The notes beneath the pieces are model-generated. The model saw only the letters and a program-made list of their open reading frames with translations. It did no database searches and was not told the DNA's origin. From Streptomyces sp. AC550_RSS872 (GTDB taxonomy: Bacteria > Actinomycetota > Actinomycetes > Streptomycetales > Streptomycetaceae), in the NCBI RefSeq assembly GCF_019049285.1, contig NZ_JAGMUL010000207.1:1-64000 (forward strand): 64,000 bases of DNA. The letters run 5' to 3'. This document shows positions 9,183 to 17,069 of this stretch, piece by piece. The translations under genes were made by a program, and so were the position numbers. Numbering within the stretch: position 1 is the stretch's first letter; each line of letters starts with the position of its first letter.

Positions 9183-9940
9183 TCAGCAGACCCGCTCGGG
9201 CTCCTTGTGTTCCGCCTGCGGGGTTTTCTGGAGGCGGGTGCCCTCGACGGGGAGGTTGGGCAGGACGCGGTCGAGCCAGGCGGGGAGCCACCAGGCGTGG
9301 CGTCCGGCGAGGGCGAGGACGGCCGGGACGAGGGTCAGGCGGACGGCGAAGGCGTCGATGGCCACGCCGACGGCGAGGGCGAAGGCGATGGGCTTGATCA
9401 GGGCGTCGTCGAGGGGGAAGAAGCCGGCGAAGACGGTGAACATGATCAGGGCGGCCGCGGTGACGACCCGGACGCTGTGCCGCGCGGTCGGTCACCGAGC
9501 GGCGGGCCACCCCGGGGTGCACCCATTCCTCCCGCATTCCGGAGACGAGGAACACCTCGTAGTCCATGGCGAGTCCGAAGAGCACGCCGATCAGGATGAT
9601 CGGCAGGAAGCTGACGACGGGACCGGTGTGGGCGAGGCCGAGGACGTCGGCCAGCCAGCCCCACTGGAACAGGGCGACGACCAGGCCGAGCGAGGCGGCG
9701 ACCGAGAGCAGGAAGCCGACGGCGGCCCTTGAGGGGGACGACCAGCGAGCGGAACACCATGGTCAGCAGGAGCAGACTGAGGCCGATGACGATCGCCATG
9801 AACGGCAGCAGGGAGTCGCTGAGACGGTTGGAGACGTCGATGTTGACGGCGGTGGTGCCGGTGACGGCGACCCTTGCTCCGGTGGTTTCGCGCAGTTGCG
9901 GGGCGGCGACACGGATGTCGCGGACGAGCGGCGAACAGCG
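9183..9940 (-). pseudogene. MMPL/RND-type exporter, C-terminal remnant
   Basis: Three frames together give the C-terminal membrane half of an MMPL (YdfJ-like) transporter. RETTGARVAVTGTTAVNIDV and the membrane segment LLPFMAIVIGLSLLLLTMVF come first. A frameshift near 9726 leads to VLFGLAMDYEVFLVSGMREE (the typical G-DY-E-F motif). A second near 9485 leads to MFTVFAGFFPLDDALIKPIA through VAIDAFAVRLTLVPAVLALA to the stop. The N-terminal half is missing. It is a non-functional remnant of a lipid or drug exporter. Confidence 0.85.
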
Positions 9941-10159
9941 CACGACGAACAGCGCACGGCGACGAATCGAGCAGGCCCGCCGTGAGCGGGTGCGAGGAAA
10001 GTCGGGGCGGTTTGAATTGATTTTCCCCACCCTGAACTCGGCACATTTCCGGACCTGCTCACCTTGGATCCCCACTCCGAGGCGCGGGAACCGTCTGGTT
10101 GCCGTCGGCGGTGCGTCGTGATGGATTGCCCAGGAATGGCTTGGCCGGAGACGCAGGGT

Positions 10160-11005
10160 CTATCGGAAGGCGGCGATGTGGCGCTGGGCCCAGTCGGCGA
10201 AGGTGCGGGGCGCGCAGCCGAGGAGCCGCTCGACGTCGGGGCTGATGCGCTGCTCGGCGGGGGTGGGCTCACCCAGGATGGTCAGCGTGGTCTCGACGAC
10301 GGGCTCGGGCATGAACCGCAGCATCTGTGCGTGGGCCTCGTCGCGGCTCTGCTCGATGAAACGGACGGGTTCGCCGAGTGCGTCGGCAATCGCCTCGGCC
10401 CGCTGGCGGGGAGTGCTGAGGGCGGGCCCGGTCAGCTCGTATATCTGTCCGGCGTGGCCGTCCTCCCGCAGGGCTGTGGCGGCGACTTCGGCGATGTCGT
10501 CCGGGTCGATGGTCGGCAGGCCGATGTCGGCGAACGGCGCGGCGGCGGTCCTTCGGGTGCGGATCGACTCGGCCCAGGCGTACGCGTTGGAGTTGAAGCC
10601 TCCGGGCCGCAGGATCGTCCAGTCCACGCCTGACTGCTGGACGGCGTCCTCGATGGATCGTCCCAGGTCCCCGTGAGAGGCCGAATGCGGTCGGGTCGCG
10701 ACTCCTTGGGAGGACAGCAGGACGACCCGCCCGACACCGCCGGCCTTGGCGACGTCGAGGATGTCCTGGGGGCTCAGCAGGTGCGCGCTGGGGCCGCCGC
10801 TTTGAAGGAACAGTGCCTCGGCTCCGTCGAAAACGGGCCGAAGGCTCTCAGGATCGACCAGATCCGCCTGCGTGTACTGGACGCTCTCCGGTACGTCCGC
10901 GTCCGAGATCCCCCGGGATGTCGCGGTCACCTGCGCACCGGATTCCGCGAGGGCCTGCACGAGCGATCGGCCGACGTTACCGGTCGCACCCGTCACTACG
11001 AACAT
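10160..11005 (-). CDS. NmrA-like NAD(P)-binding oxidoreductase
   Basis: This 281-residue atypical SDR of the NmrA/quinone-oxidoreductase type starts at 11005 (MFVVTGATGNVGRSL) behind GGGAG. The TGATGNVG motif binds the NAD(P) phosphate. VVLLSSQGVATRP and the WTILRPGGF stretch fit the family, and no Tyr-X3-Lys catalytic pair is evident, as usual for NmrA types. It is divergent from an HxlR regulator at 11153; such pairs commonly form redox- or quinone-responsive switches, so control by that regulator through the palindrome at 11112 is likely. Substrate is unknown. Confidence 0.85.
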   Translation of the reverse strand: MFVVTGATGNVGRSLVQALAESGAQVTATSRGISDADVPESVQYTQADLVDPESLRPVFDGAEALFLQSGGPSAHLLSPQDILDVAKAGGVGRVVLLSSQGVATRPHSASHGDLGRSIEDAVQQSGVDWTILRPGGFNSNAYAWAESIRTRRTAAAPFADIGLPTIDPDDIAEVAATALREDGHAGQIYELTGPALSTPRQRAEAIADALGEPVRFIEQSRDEAHAQMLRFMPEPVVETTLTILGEPTPAEQRISPDVERLLGCAPRTFADWAQRHIAAFR

Positions 11006-11111
11006 GAACAACTCCCGTGTCAACTCAGCATGGTTGTGGCCGCCCGAGTGGGCGGGGCCGCCGCGGAGAGCTGTCTCTGGGCGACACGGGGACGCTAACA
11101 CCGTCGATATA

Positions 11112-11123
11112 GTAGGTACCTAC
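11112..11123. promoter_or_regulatory. Palindromic operator between oxidoreductase and hxlR-type gene
   Basis: GTAGGTACCTAC is a perfect 12-bp palindrome centred in the 147-bp divergent intergenic region, 29 bases before the regulator start. Its position and the dimeric winged-helix nature of HxlR proteins suggest it is the autoregulatory site. A second small palindrome, CCCTAGGG, follows at about 11138. Confidence 0.6.
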
Positions 11124-11152
11124 AGGAAAGTGACTATCCCTAGGGTGTGTGT

Positions 11153-11545
11153 ATGGCCGGTGATGCTGACTGGGTCGCAGCCGCTGCGACCGACCCGGAA
11201 CTCGCCTGTCCGACCAGTGCGGTCGTGGACATCGTGTTCAGCCGGTGGACCACGCCGATCCTGTGGACGCTCAACATGCATGGTCGGCAACGGTTCGTCG
11301 AGCTGGAACGACGGATCGGCACGATCACACCAAAGGTACTGACCCAGCGGCTGCGTCAGCTGGAACGCGACGGCATGGTCGTGCGTACGTACCACCCGGA
11401 GGTCCCCCCCAGGGTCGAGTACGAGATCAGCGAGCTGGGCCGCAGCCTGGCCCCACTCTTCGCCCACCTCGCCGAATGGGCTGCCGACAACCTGGACAAG
11501 GTCGAGCAGGCCCGGCACGACTACGACTCCGTTCCACCCCGGTAG
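11153..11545 (+). CDS. HxlR-family winged-helix regulator
   Basis: This 130-residue regulator carries the HxlR signature: CPTSAVVDIVFSRWTTPILW, RFVELERRIGTITPKVLTQR, LRQLERDGMVVRT and PPRVEYEISELGRSLAPL. The conserved N-terminal Cys (ELACP) is a candidate redox or quinone sensor, as in YodB-like members. ATG 11153 is preferred; an in-frame GTG lies 6 bases upstream. No clear Shine-Dalgarno is visible. It is divergent from the NmrA-like gene. Confidence 0.9.
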   Translation: MAGDADWVAAAATDPELACPTSAVVDIVFSRWTTPILWTLNMHGRQRFVELERRIGTITPKVLTQRLRQLERDGMVVRTYHPEVPPRVEYEISELGRSLAPLFAHLAEWAADNLDKVEQARHDYDSVPPR

Positions 11546-11672
11546 CGCGTCAGCGAGAGGGCTCGATCCTGTCCGAACTTCCGCTACCTGGTTGATCCCG
11601 CAGGCAAGAGGGGCGAAGAGCCGGACTGGCGTACCGGCCCAAGCGCGCCCGGATCACCCCCGACTCGTGAGC

Positions 11673-11908
11673 CCGGCCTACGGCAGCCGCGAGAAGTACG
11701 AGCGGTGGCACATACGCACCTGCGCACGCTGTGGCCGCCGCGCCGCCAAGTCCGCGAACTGGTCAGACGGCGCCATCTGCCGCACCTGTTACGAGCGGGC
11801 CATGCGGGACCGGGGCCGCTGCCCAGGCTGCGGAACCGAGCGGCTACTTCCCGGTCGGGACGCCGCGGGAGCCACGATCTGCCGGGACTGCGCAGGCATC
11901 AGCCGTGA
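11673..11908 (+). pseudogene. Integrase-associated zinc-ribbon fragment
   Basis: The reading PAYGSREKYERWHIRTCARC followed by GRRAAKSANW contains two zinc ribbons (CARC...CRTC and CPGC...CRDC). This resembles the N-terminal region of recombinase-like proteins common in Streptomyces mobile regions, where a tyrosine-recombinase domain normally follows. Here similarity ends at about 11908 and the frame runs into unrelated sequence. It is probably a truncated integrase-type gene; its start is not defined. Confidence 0.5.
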
Positions 11909-12139
11909 CGTACTACGCCCTGCCGGATTCCGGAAGGAACTGGGCGACGAACCCGTCCAGGAGATCCGGCCGGTCGTGGTTGTCCCACGCCGAGCCGTGA
12001 TCGACCGCTTCCCCTGGCGGGTGCCGCAGACAAGGCTCTTGACCAGGGGTCAGTCGTGCGGCAACCGAGACGGCATCCTCGTAGCGCCCACGGGCCATCG
12101 GCAGGTATGGCCTCATCAACGTGCCCGCGTTCAAGGTCC

Positions 12140-12179
12140 GGAGCACCGCCCCCTCGCCCAGTCGCAGGGGCGGTGCTCC
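12140..12179. terminator. Perfect 13-bp hairpin (possible terminator)
   Basis: GGAGCACCGCCCC (12140-12152) pairs perfectly with GGGGCGGTGCTCC (12167-12179) around a 14-base loop. There is no strong T-run, but actinomycete terminators often lack one. It lies between the zinc-ribbon remnant and a minus-strand fragment and could terminate in either direction. It could equally be a structured recombination site. Confidence 0.45.
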
Positions 12180-12226
12180 CGTACCGCTCACAGCTGCCAC
12201 TCCGGGCAGTTTCTCTCGCGTGATCA

Positions 12227-12416
12227 TCAGGCCTGAGCCTGTCTTGCCGCGCGGGTTCGACGTACGACGGTGCGGTGCCACTTGGTGATGACGGCTGCGG
12301 GCTCACCGAAGTAGGACCAGGGCACCGGGGTGGCCCGACCGTCGACCAGTTCGAAGAGGTGCGCCGCTTCGGAGTGGAGGCCGCCTTCGCACGCCACGAG
12401 ACACCATTCTCACATC
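12227..12416 (-). other. Unrecognised minus-strand ORF fragment
   Basis: About 60 codons end in TGA at 12227 with coding-like sequence: HSEAAHLFELVDGRATPVPW, then SYFGEPAAVITKWHRTVV and a basic tail. There is no start codon with a ribosome site, and the upstream frame quickly loses sense. The family is not recognised. It is probably the tail of a broken gene. Confidence 0.3.
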
Positions 12417-12615
12417 GGCTTCAGCAACAAGCGGATCACGGGCCTGCCGACCGGTGTGATCGCTGAACTTCTGGGCCGAGTTGGGCCCTTTGCGGCATCA
12501 ACGGCACCGGGCAAGGCTTGCGGCGCAGCCATGAAAGCCTGGAGTGCCGTCAGTCAGAGGGCCGCCTCTGCACGGGGCACGGCACGCCCTGCACGTGAAA
12601 GACTCCCACAGACGA

Positions 12616-12795
12616 TCAGTCGTCGTCGTGTGTTGCGATCACCACGAGGAATGCGTCCGACTTCAGGTCCATGACGACCTTGGCGGGCTCGCCCCTCGCG
12701 CGGCGCGCCGCCGCATACTCCTCCGCCGGCCACGATCCGCGCGGAGATCCCGCAGGAAAACGCTCCAGCACTTTCCTGCCCATCGAGGCAGACAC
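12616..12795 (-). CDS. Small conserved-looking hypothetical protein (59 aa)
   Basis: The small ORF reads KVLERFPAGSPRGSWPAEEY, AAARRARGEPAKVVMDLKSD and AFLVVIATHDDD. I chose GTG 12795 because GGAGG lies 6 bases upstream; ATG 12783 is the alternative. The pattern (PAGSPRGSWPAEEY, then VVMDL.SD.FLVV) resembles short actinomycete hypothetical proteins I have seen, but no function is known. It stands alone in a region of debris. Confidence 0.55.
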   Translation of the reverse strand: MSASMGRKVLERFPAGSPRGSWPAEEYAAARRARGEPAKVVMDLKSDAFLVVIATHDDD

Positions 12796-13238
12796 CTGAC
12801 ACCTCCAGAATCGACCATCGACTCGAAGCGGGTACTCCCGTAGAACCCGCCTGCCCCGGATCCGGGCCGGTATGTCTGTACCCGGACAACCGCGGGCCCC
12901 GCGCCGACGCAGCCCGCCAACAGGCGCGCTCCGGACGGACGTTGCGCGCGGCCGGCATCTCTGATCTCTACACGCAAGGGCGGGGCTCTCGTAATCTGCT
13001 TCAACTGACAACGGAACCGATACGACCGCCGCCTTGCCCAAGACCCCGCGGATCAGGCCGGCAGTCTGGACTTCGTGCGTGGGGTCCGCACGGGGCCTCC
13101 TTGGGCGTGCCGATATGCCTCGGAGCCCATGACCGACCGTCCACGGCGTGGATGAGTATCAAGGAAGGCGGGCTCGGCGTCCGCAATGGCAGCGCGCGGT
13201 CGCCGTGGGCACCGATGTCCCCGCCTCACGCCATGGTG
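12796..13238. other. Intergenic region, no recognised gene
   Basis: These 443 bases lie between two small minus-strand ORFs. Translations on both strands lack family-like segments and ribosome sites. No repeats or operators were recognised. Confidence 0.35.
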
Positions 13239-13463
13239 TCAGCTTTGGACCAACCGACCGATGTCCTGGGGATCCAGCCCTGTGAGCTGGGCGATACGCG
13301 GTGCCGGAACAACACCAGCTGTCAGCGCCCGGTGCACGAGTGCCTCCCGGTAATGAGTGAGGTCCCGGAATAGGGCGGCCCAACACACCCGCCCGGCGTC
13401 CTCCGGGATGAGCGCCTCCGCTCCTGCCGGAAGGATCCTGACCTGCTCCGAGGATGCGGTCAC
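13239..13463 (-). CDS. Small hypothetical protein with HTH-like C-terminus
   Basis: The 74-residue ORF starts at GTG 13463 and has coding-like sequence: CWAALFRDLTHYREALVHRA, then LTAGVVPAPRIAQLTGLDPQ and DIGRLV. The last part has helix-turn-helix spacing (R-I-A-Q-L-T-G-L). No good Shine-Dalgarno is visible, so the start is uncertain. The family is unknown. Confidence 0.45.
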   Translation of the reverse strand: MTASSEQVRILPAGAEALIPEDAGRVCWAALFRDLTHYREALVHRALTAGVVPAPRIAQLTGLDPQDIGRLVQS

Positions 13464-13685
13464 ACCATGAGAAGAAACAGATGAGCGTCATCGGCCATCG
13501 CGCAGCATCGCCTTCTCGATCGCAGCAGCGGGGCACTGAGGCGATCGCTGCGACCGCTACACCGTCCGCAGCCGTATCGCACCCATCGACAGCGCCGTCG
13601 TCATTCGACATTCGACGAGTTCCTCGTGACCGTCGTCCGACTCCCTCGCGCCGGCCGCCCACAGGGGTGAGACGGCCGAGGCTGA

Positions 13686-14543
13686 TCAGCTCGGGGTTTC
13701 GAGGGAGAGCATGCCTGAGCGCAGGCGGGCCAGAATACGGGTGATGAGCCGTGAGACATGCATCTGGGAGACGCCGAGTTCCGTCCCGATCTGTGCCTGG
13801 GTGAGCTCCTCGACGAACCTCATGTGGAGGATGCGGCGGTCCCGTTCATTCAGGTCGGCGATGAGGGGCGCGAGCGCATGGAAGTCCTCGACGAGTTCGA
13901 GGGCGGGATCGTCTTCGCCGATGAACTCGGACAGAGTCACCTCACCGTCGTCGGCGTCGATGCCGAGGGCGGCGTCCAGGGATGCGGCGGTGTAGCCGTT
14001 CGCCGCCATCTGGGCGTCGATGACCTCGTCCTCGGTGAGGTCCATCAAAGAGGCCAGTTCTGAGACCTTGGGGGTGCGGCCAAGGCGAGTGCTGAGTTCC
14101 TCGGTGGCCTTGGCGAGTTCCGTACGCGCCTCCTGTAGACGCCGCGGAACGTGCACGGACCAAGAGGTGTCGCGGAAGAACCGCTTGATCTCACCCATGA
14201 TGTAGGGCACGGCGAAGCTGGTGAACTGGACCTCGCGGGAGACCTCGAACCGGTCGATGGCCTTGATCAGACCGATGGTGCCGACCTGGACGATGTCCTC
14301 CATGTCCTCGCTGCGGCTACGGAAGCGGCCGGCGGCAAAGCGCACCAGCGACATGTTCATCTCGATCAGGGTGTTGCGCGCGTACTGATACTCGCGGGTT
14401 CCCTCCTCGAGCACCGCAAGCCGCTCGAAGAACAGCCTGGACATCGCCCGGGCGTCGTTGGGCGCCATCTTCTGCGGGTTGGTGATCTGTGGCAGCTCGG
14501 TGTCGGAATCCGTCGTTGTCTCGACGTGCGTCGTGGCTGTCAC
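13686..14543 (-). CDS. RNA polymerase sigma factor, SigB/SigF subfamily
   Basis: This 285-residue group 3 sigma factor starts at GTG 14543 behind GGGAGG. Region 2 reads YARNTLIEMNMSLVRFAAGR, EDIVQVGTIGLIKAIDRF and FTSFAVPYIMGEIKRFFRDT. Region 3 follows (VPRRLQEARTEL), then region 4 with HTH (LTQAQIGTELGVSQMHVSRL). The KRFFRD and SVHVPRR blocks place it with stress/development sigma factors that recognise GGGTA-type -10 elements. It lies 174 bp downstream of the anti-sigma-like ATPase on the same strand, so the pair is likely co-transcribed, as in rsbW-sigB loci. Confidence 0.95.
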   Translation of the reverse strand: MTATTHVETTTDSDTELPQITNPQKMAPNDARAMSRLFFERLAVLEEGTREYQYARNTLIEMNMSLVRFAAGRFRSRSEDMEDIVQVGTIGLIKAIDRFEVSREVQFTSFAVPYIMGEIKRFFRDTSWSVHVPRRLQEARTELAKATEELSTRLGRTPKVSELASLMDLTEDEVIDAQMAANGYTAASLDAALGIDADDGEVTLSEFIGEDDPALELVEDFHALAPLIADLNERDRRILHMRFVEELTQAQIGTELGVSQMHVSRLITRILARLRSGMLSLETPS

Positions 14544-14717
14544 AAGCCCTCCCTGTCGCCCCGGTCTCGTCGGGCAACCAGCAGACCGGCCTCAGGCGCG
14601 CTTACCCGGCGTCACCACTTTCATGCCCTGGCGGGTGCGCGGAGCGTGATCAGCGGCGGCCCGTCGGACCAATCCCGGTGCGGCTGCGCGGTGGAGTGGC
14701 GGTGTCGTTCCTCGAGG

Positions 14718-15119
14718 TCAGTGCGCCAGAGGCAGAACAGCCCGCACGGTCTTCCCACCCGGTCTGGTGCAGACGTCTACGTCTGCGGACAACTCCTGGA
14801 TCAGCGGCCAGCCGAAGCCGCCCGGCCCCCATTGCGCGGTTCGCTCGGACCGTCGCGGACGGGGCGGGTCCGGACTTGCGTCTTCGACACTCACCGTGAC
14901 TGTTCCTGGGTCCGCCCGCAGCTCAAAGCCAGTGACCCCGCCGGCGTGCACCGCCGCGTTGGTGACCAACTCCGACACCACGATCAGTACGGCCTCCGCC
15001 TCCGCCACATCCGTGGGCGCGATCACCGACAGAAAGCCTCTTGCCATGTCCCGCGCGCGCTCCGCTGTCTGCGGGCTGCTCCCGAGCAGGGAGTCCTCCG
15101 CGTCGAAGTAGTGCACCAT
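14718..15119 (-). CDS. ATP-binding anti-sigma factor-like protein (RsbW type)
   Basis: This 133-residue HATPase_c_2 protein starts at 15119 behind GGAGG. The N box is IVVSELVTNAAVHAG, the G1-like region VSVEDASPDPP, and the G2 region GPGGFGWPLIQELSADVD with terminal GKTVRAVLPL. Such proteins bind a SigB/SigF-type factor or phosphorylate an anti-sigma antagonist. The downstream sigma gene is the obvious partner. A GGGTAA hexamer lies upstream on the minus strand (15152-15157), a possible stress-sigma -10 element, but no well-spaced -35 is evident. Confidence 0.88.
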   Translation of the reverse strand: MVHYFDAEDSLLGSSPQTAERARDMARGFLSVIAPTDVAEAEAVLIVVSELVTNAAVHAGGVTGFELRADPGTVTVSVEDASPDPPRPRRSERTAQWGPGGFGWPLIQELSADVDVCTRPGGKTVRAVLPLAH

Positions 15120-15406
15120 CGCAACCTCCGGTGCTCGTCGCGGTTCCTTCTTTACCCGCTTGCCCGCATCTGCGTGATTCAACAAGCCATCCACTCGCGT
15201 GGCGGCAGGGTGGCGGCGACGCGCACCGTCACCGTTCAAAGCCGCCCCAAGTAGCCGCCACAGCAGCAGAGTTGGGTGGGCGACACATGAGATGGCCTGT
15301 CGGGTGGTAGGCGCACTCTTACCTCTTGGGCGCCGGGTACGGCCATCCGTACCGCTCTCAGGGCGCCCGCAACGCGCGATCAGTGCGCGACTGAAGGATG
15401 ATGACG

Positions 15407-16159
15407 ATGCTGGAGGAAACACCGGAAACATCATCGATTGTGCATGACGTCTCGGTCGCGGCAGCGGTGGGGCGAGGTACTCTGCCACGCCGACTGTGCA
15501 CCGCGTTCGCGGAGGGCATGGGGGCGCAGCGAGCGGCTCTCTCGCTTCTTCCGAGTCTGAACCGCTGGCAACTGCTGCATGCCACCGATGAATCGGCGCT
15601 ACTGGGCGAGGCCGTGCAGTTCACGCTTGCTGACGGGCCGTCGATCAATGCGGCACTGGAGATGCGGCCGGTCCTGTTCTCGGGCTTGCAGGACCAGGTA
15701 CTGGCGCTGCCGTTGAACGAACGCCGTACGCCGATCGGCGTCATGTGCCTGTACTACACGCAACCGGCGCAGGTGACAGGCTCCCACATCGAGTATGCGC
15801 AACATGCCGCTGACGTTGCCTTGGACGCGCTACTGCGCTGGCGGCAGGTGCACGCGAGCACGGGTTGTCAGCGCCCGGTGTGGACAACGGATACACGTGC
15901 GGCACGCTGGCACCGCATCCACCAGGCCGCCGAACGGGTCGCGGGATGCGAAGGCTGCTCCACCGAGGATGCGTTGGCCTGGCTGCGGGCAGTCAGCGCG
16001 CGCGACGGGCTGTCGCTCCTCGACACAGCTGACGGCCTCTTGCAGCCCAAGCCTGCGCCCCAGGAAGAGGTGGCACAGCAGCGGCAGCGTCACCGGCGTG
16101 TGTCCGTGGGAGCGGCAAGGGAGTGGGCGGGAGGCGCTTCGGTCACTTCGCCGTCGTAA
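15407..16159 (+). CDS. GAF-ANTAR domain regulator
   Basis: This 250-residue protein has an N-terminal GAF sensor domain (about 20-145: LCTAFAEGMGAQRAALSLLP, VLALPLNERRTPIGVMCLYY) and a C-terminal ANTAR domain (about 165-220: IHQAAERVAGCEGCSTEDAL, AWLRAVSARDGLSLLDTADG). ANTAR domains bind paired RNA hairpins and cause antitermination. ATG 15407 is favoured because AAGGA at 15394-15398 is spaced 8 bases from it; two earlier ATGs are too close. It is divergent from the anti-sigma gene. The stop TAA (16157-16159) lies one base before a mobile-element inverted repeat, so the C-terminus may be altered by insertion. Confidence 0.8.
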   Translation: MLEETPETSSIVHDVSVAAAVGRGTLPRRLCTAFAEGMGAQRAALSLLPSLNRWQLLHATDESALLGEAVQFTLADGPSINAALEMRPVLFSGLQDQVLALPLNERRTPIGVMCLYYTQPAQVTGSHIEYAQHAADVALDALLRWRQVHASTGCQRPVWTTDTRAARWHRIHQAAERVAGCEGCSTEDALAWLRAVSARDGLSLLDTADGLLQPKPAPQEEVAQQRQRHRRVSVGAAREWAGGASVTSPS

Positions 16160-16175
16160 GCTTGATCCTTAACGT
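16160..16175 (+). repeat. Outer left inverted repeat
   Basis: This 16-bp sequence is identical to the complement of 18530-18545. It begins immediately after the stop codon of the GAF-ANTAR gene. The match extends more weakly inward (TGGC). Confidence 0.9.
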
Positions 16176-16277
16176 CTGGCGTTCTGCGTCATCGGAACCT
16201 TGATCGCTTGTCGTTGAGGCTTGACTGCCGGAAGAGGCCACTTACCTGCTGGATCTGGGCAGGTTCACGTGCAGAGC

Positions 16278-16862
16278 TCAACTCAGAGGTTCGCTCTTCA
16301 ACGCGTGGCTGACCTCCTCGAAGAACGTCTCGCGTGAGCGCCTTACAGCCTGCTGGCTTTGATTCATCGTCTCCTGGGCCATGCTCCGGAGAGCCTCGTC
16401 CGTGAAGGCAGCCGCGGACTCGACCGTTGCGAGGCAAGAGTCCAGGTAGGAGCCGACATGGCGTGTCAACCTGCGCACTGCTGCGCGAACAGGCTCCGGT
16501 CCCTCTACGGCGGCTTTGGCGCCGAAGGGGCGCAAGGCATCAACAAGCTCCCGGGCCTGTCGCCTCTCCTCCGCCCTAGCCTCATCAGCCAGTTCCAGCG
16601 CGACGCTCTCAACCGCTCCGGCTGGTCTCAGGTACGCGACGAGCAGTTTGGTGGCCTGCTTCCGAACGGGATCAATGGCGTCCACGGCCGCGTCGAGTGC
16701 TGCGGCGTAGGCCGTGTATACCTCGCGACGTGTCTGGGACCGCCACAAGTGATGCTGAGCACGAGCCTGCTGACGCGAGGCCCGGCCGGCGATCAGGGCC
16801 GCCAAAGTCGCCGTCGCACCACCGATCGCGGCGCCTACGAGTGCCGCCACCCCCTGGTCCAC
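16278..16862 (-). CDS. Membrane-anchored helical hypothetical protein (passenger)
   Basis: This 194-residue protein starts at GTG 16862 with GGGAG 5 bases upstream. Residues 4-26 form one membrane helix (VAALVGAAIGGATATLAALI), followed by a basic, largely helical, charged cytoplasmic region with repeated A/E/R/L spacing (LWRSQTRREVYTAYAAALDA, ARAEERRQARELVDALRPFG). The layout suggests a membrane-tethered coiled coil. The family is not recognised and no enzymatic motif is seen. It lies between a solo inverted-repeat end and the transposase, in opposite orientation to the latter. Confidence 0.7.
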   Translation of the reverse strand: MDQGVAALVGAAIGGATATLAALIAGRASRQQARAQHHLWRSQTRREVYTAYAAALDAAVDAIDPVRKQATKLLVAYLRPAGAVESVALELADEARAEERRQARELVDALRPFGAKAAVEGPEPVRAAVRRLTRHVGSYLDSCLATVESAAAFTDEALRSMAQETMNQSQQAVRRSRETFFEEVSHALKSEPLS

Positions 16863-17069
16863 CGTGGCTCCCTTTCCGTCGGCAGATGCTGGCAGATGAA
16901 CGACAGCCGTGTACATGAACGTACTGATCATTAGTCTTCGATGGCAACGACCAGCCTTCGCCGCCATGGGACTTCTAGCTTGATCATCGACGTTCGGCAG
17001 GTCGCTCGTTCGGGTGATCGCCGGACGTGGGTACGGCCTTCGCCTGATCCTGAACTCTGCGACGAGGTC

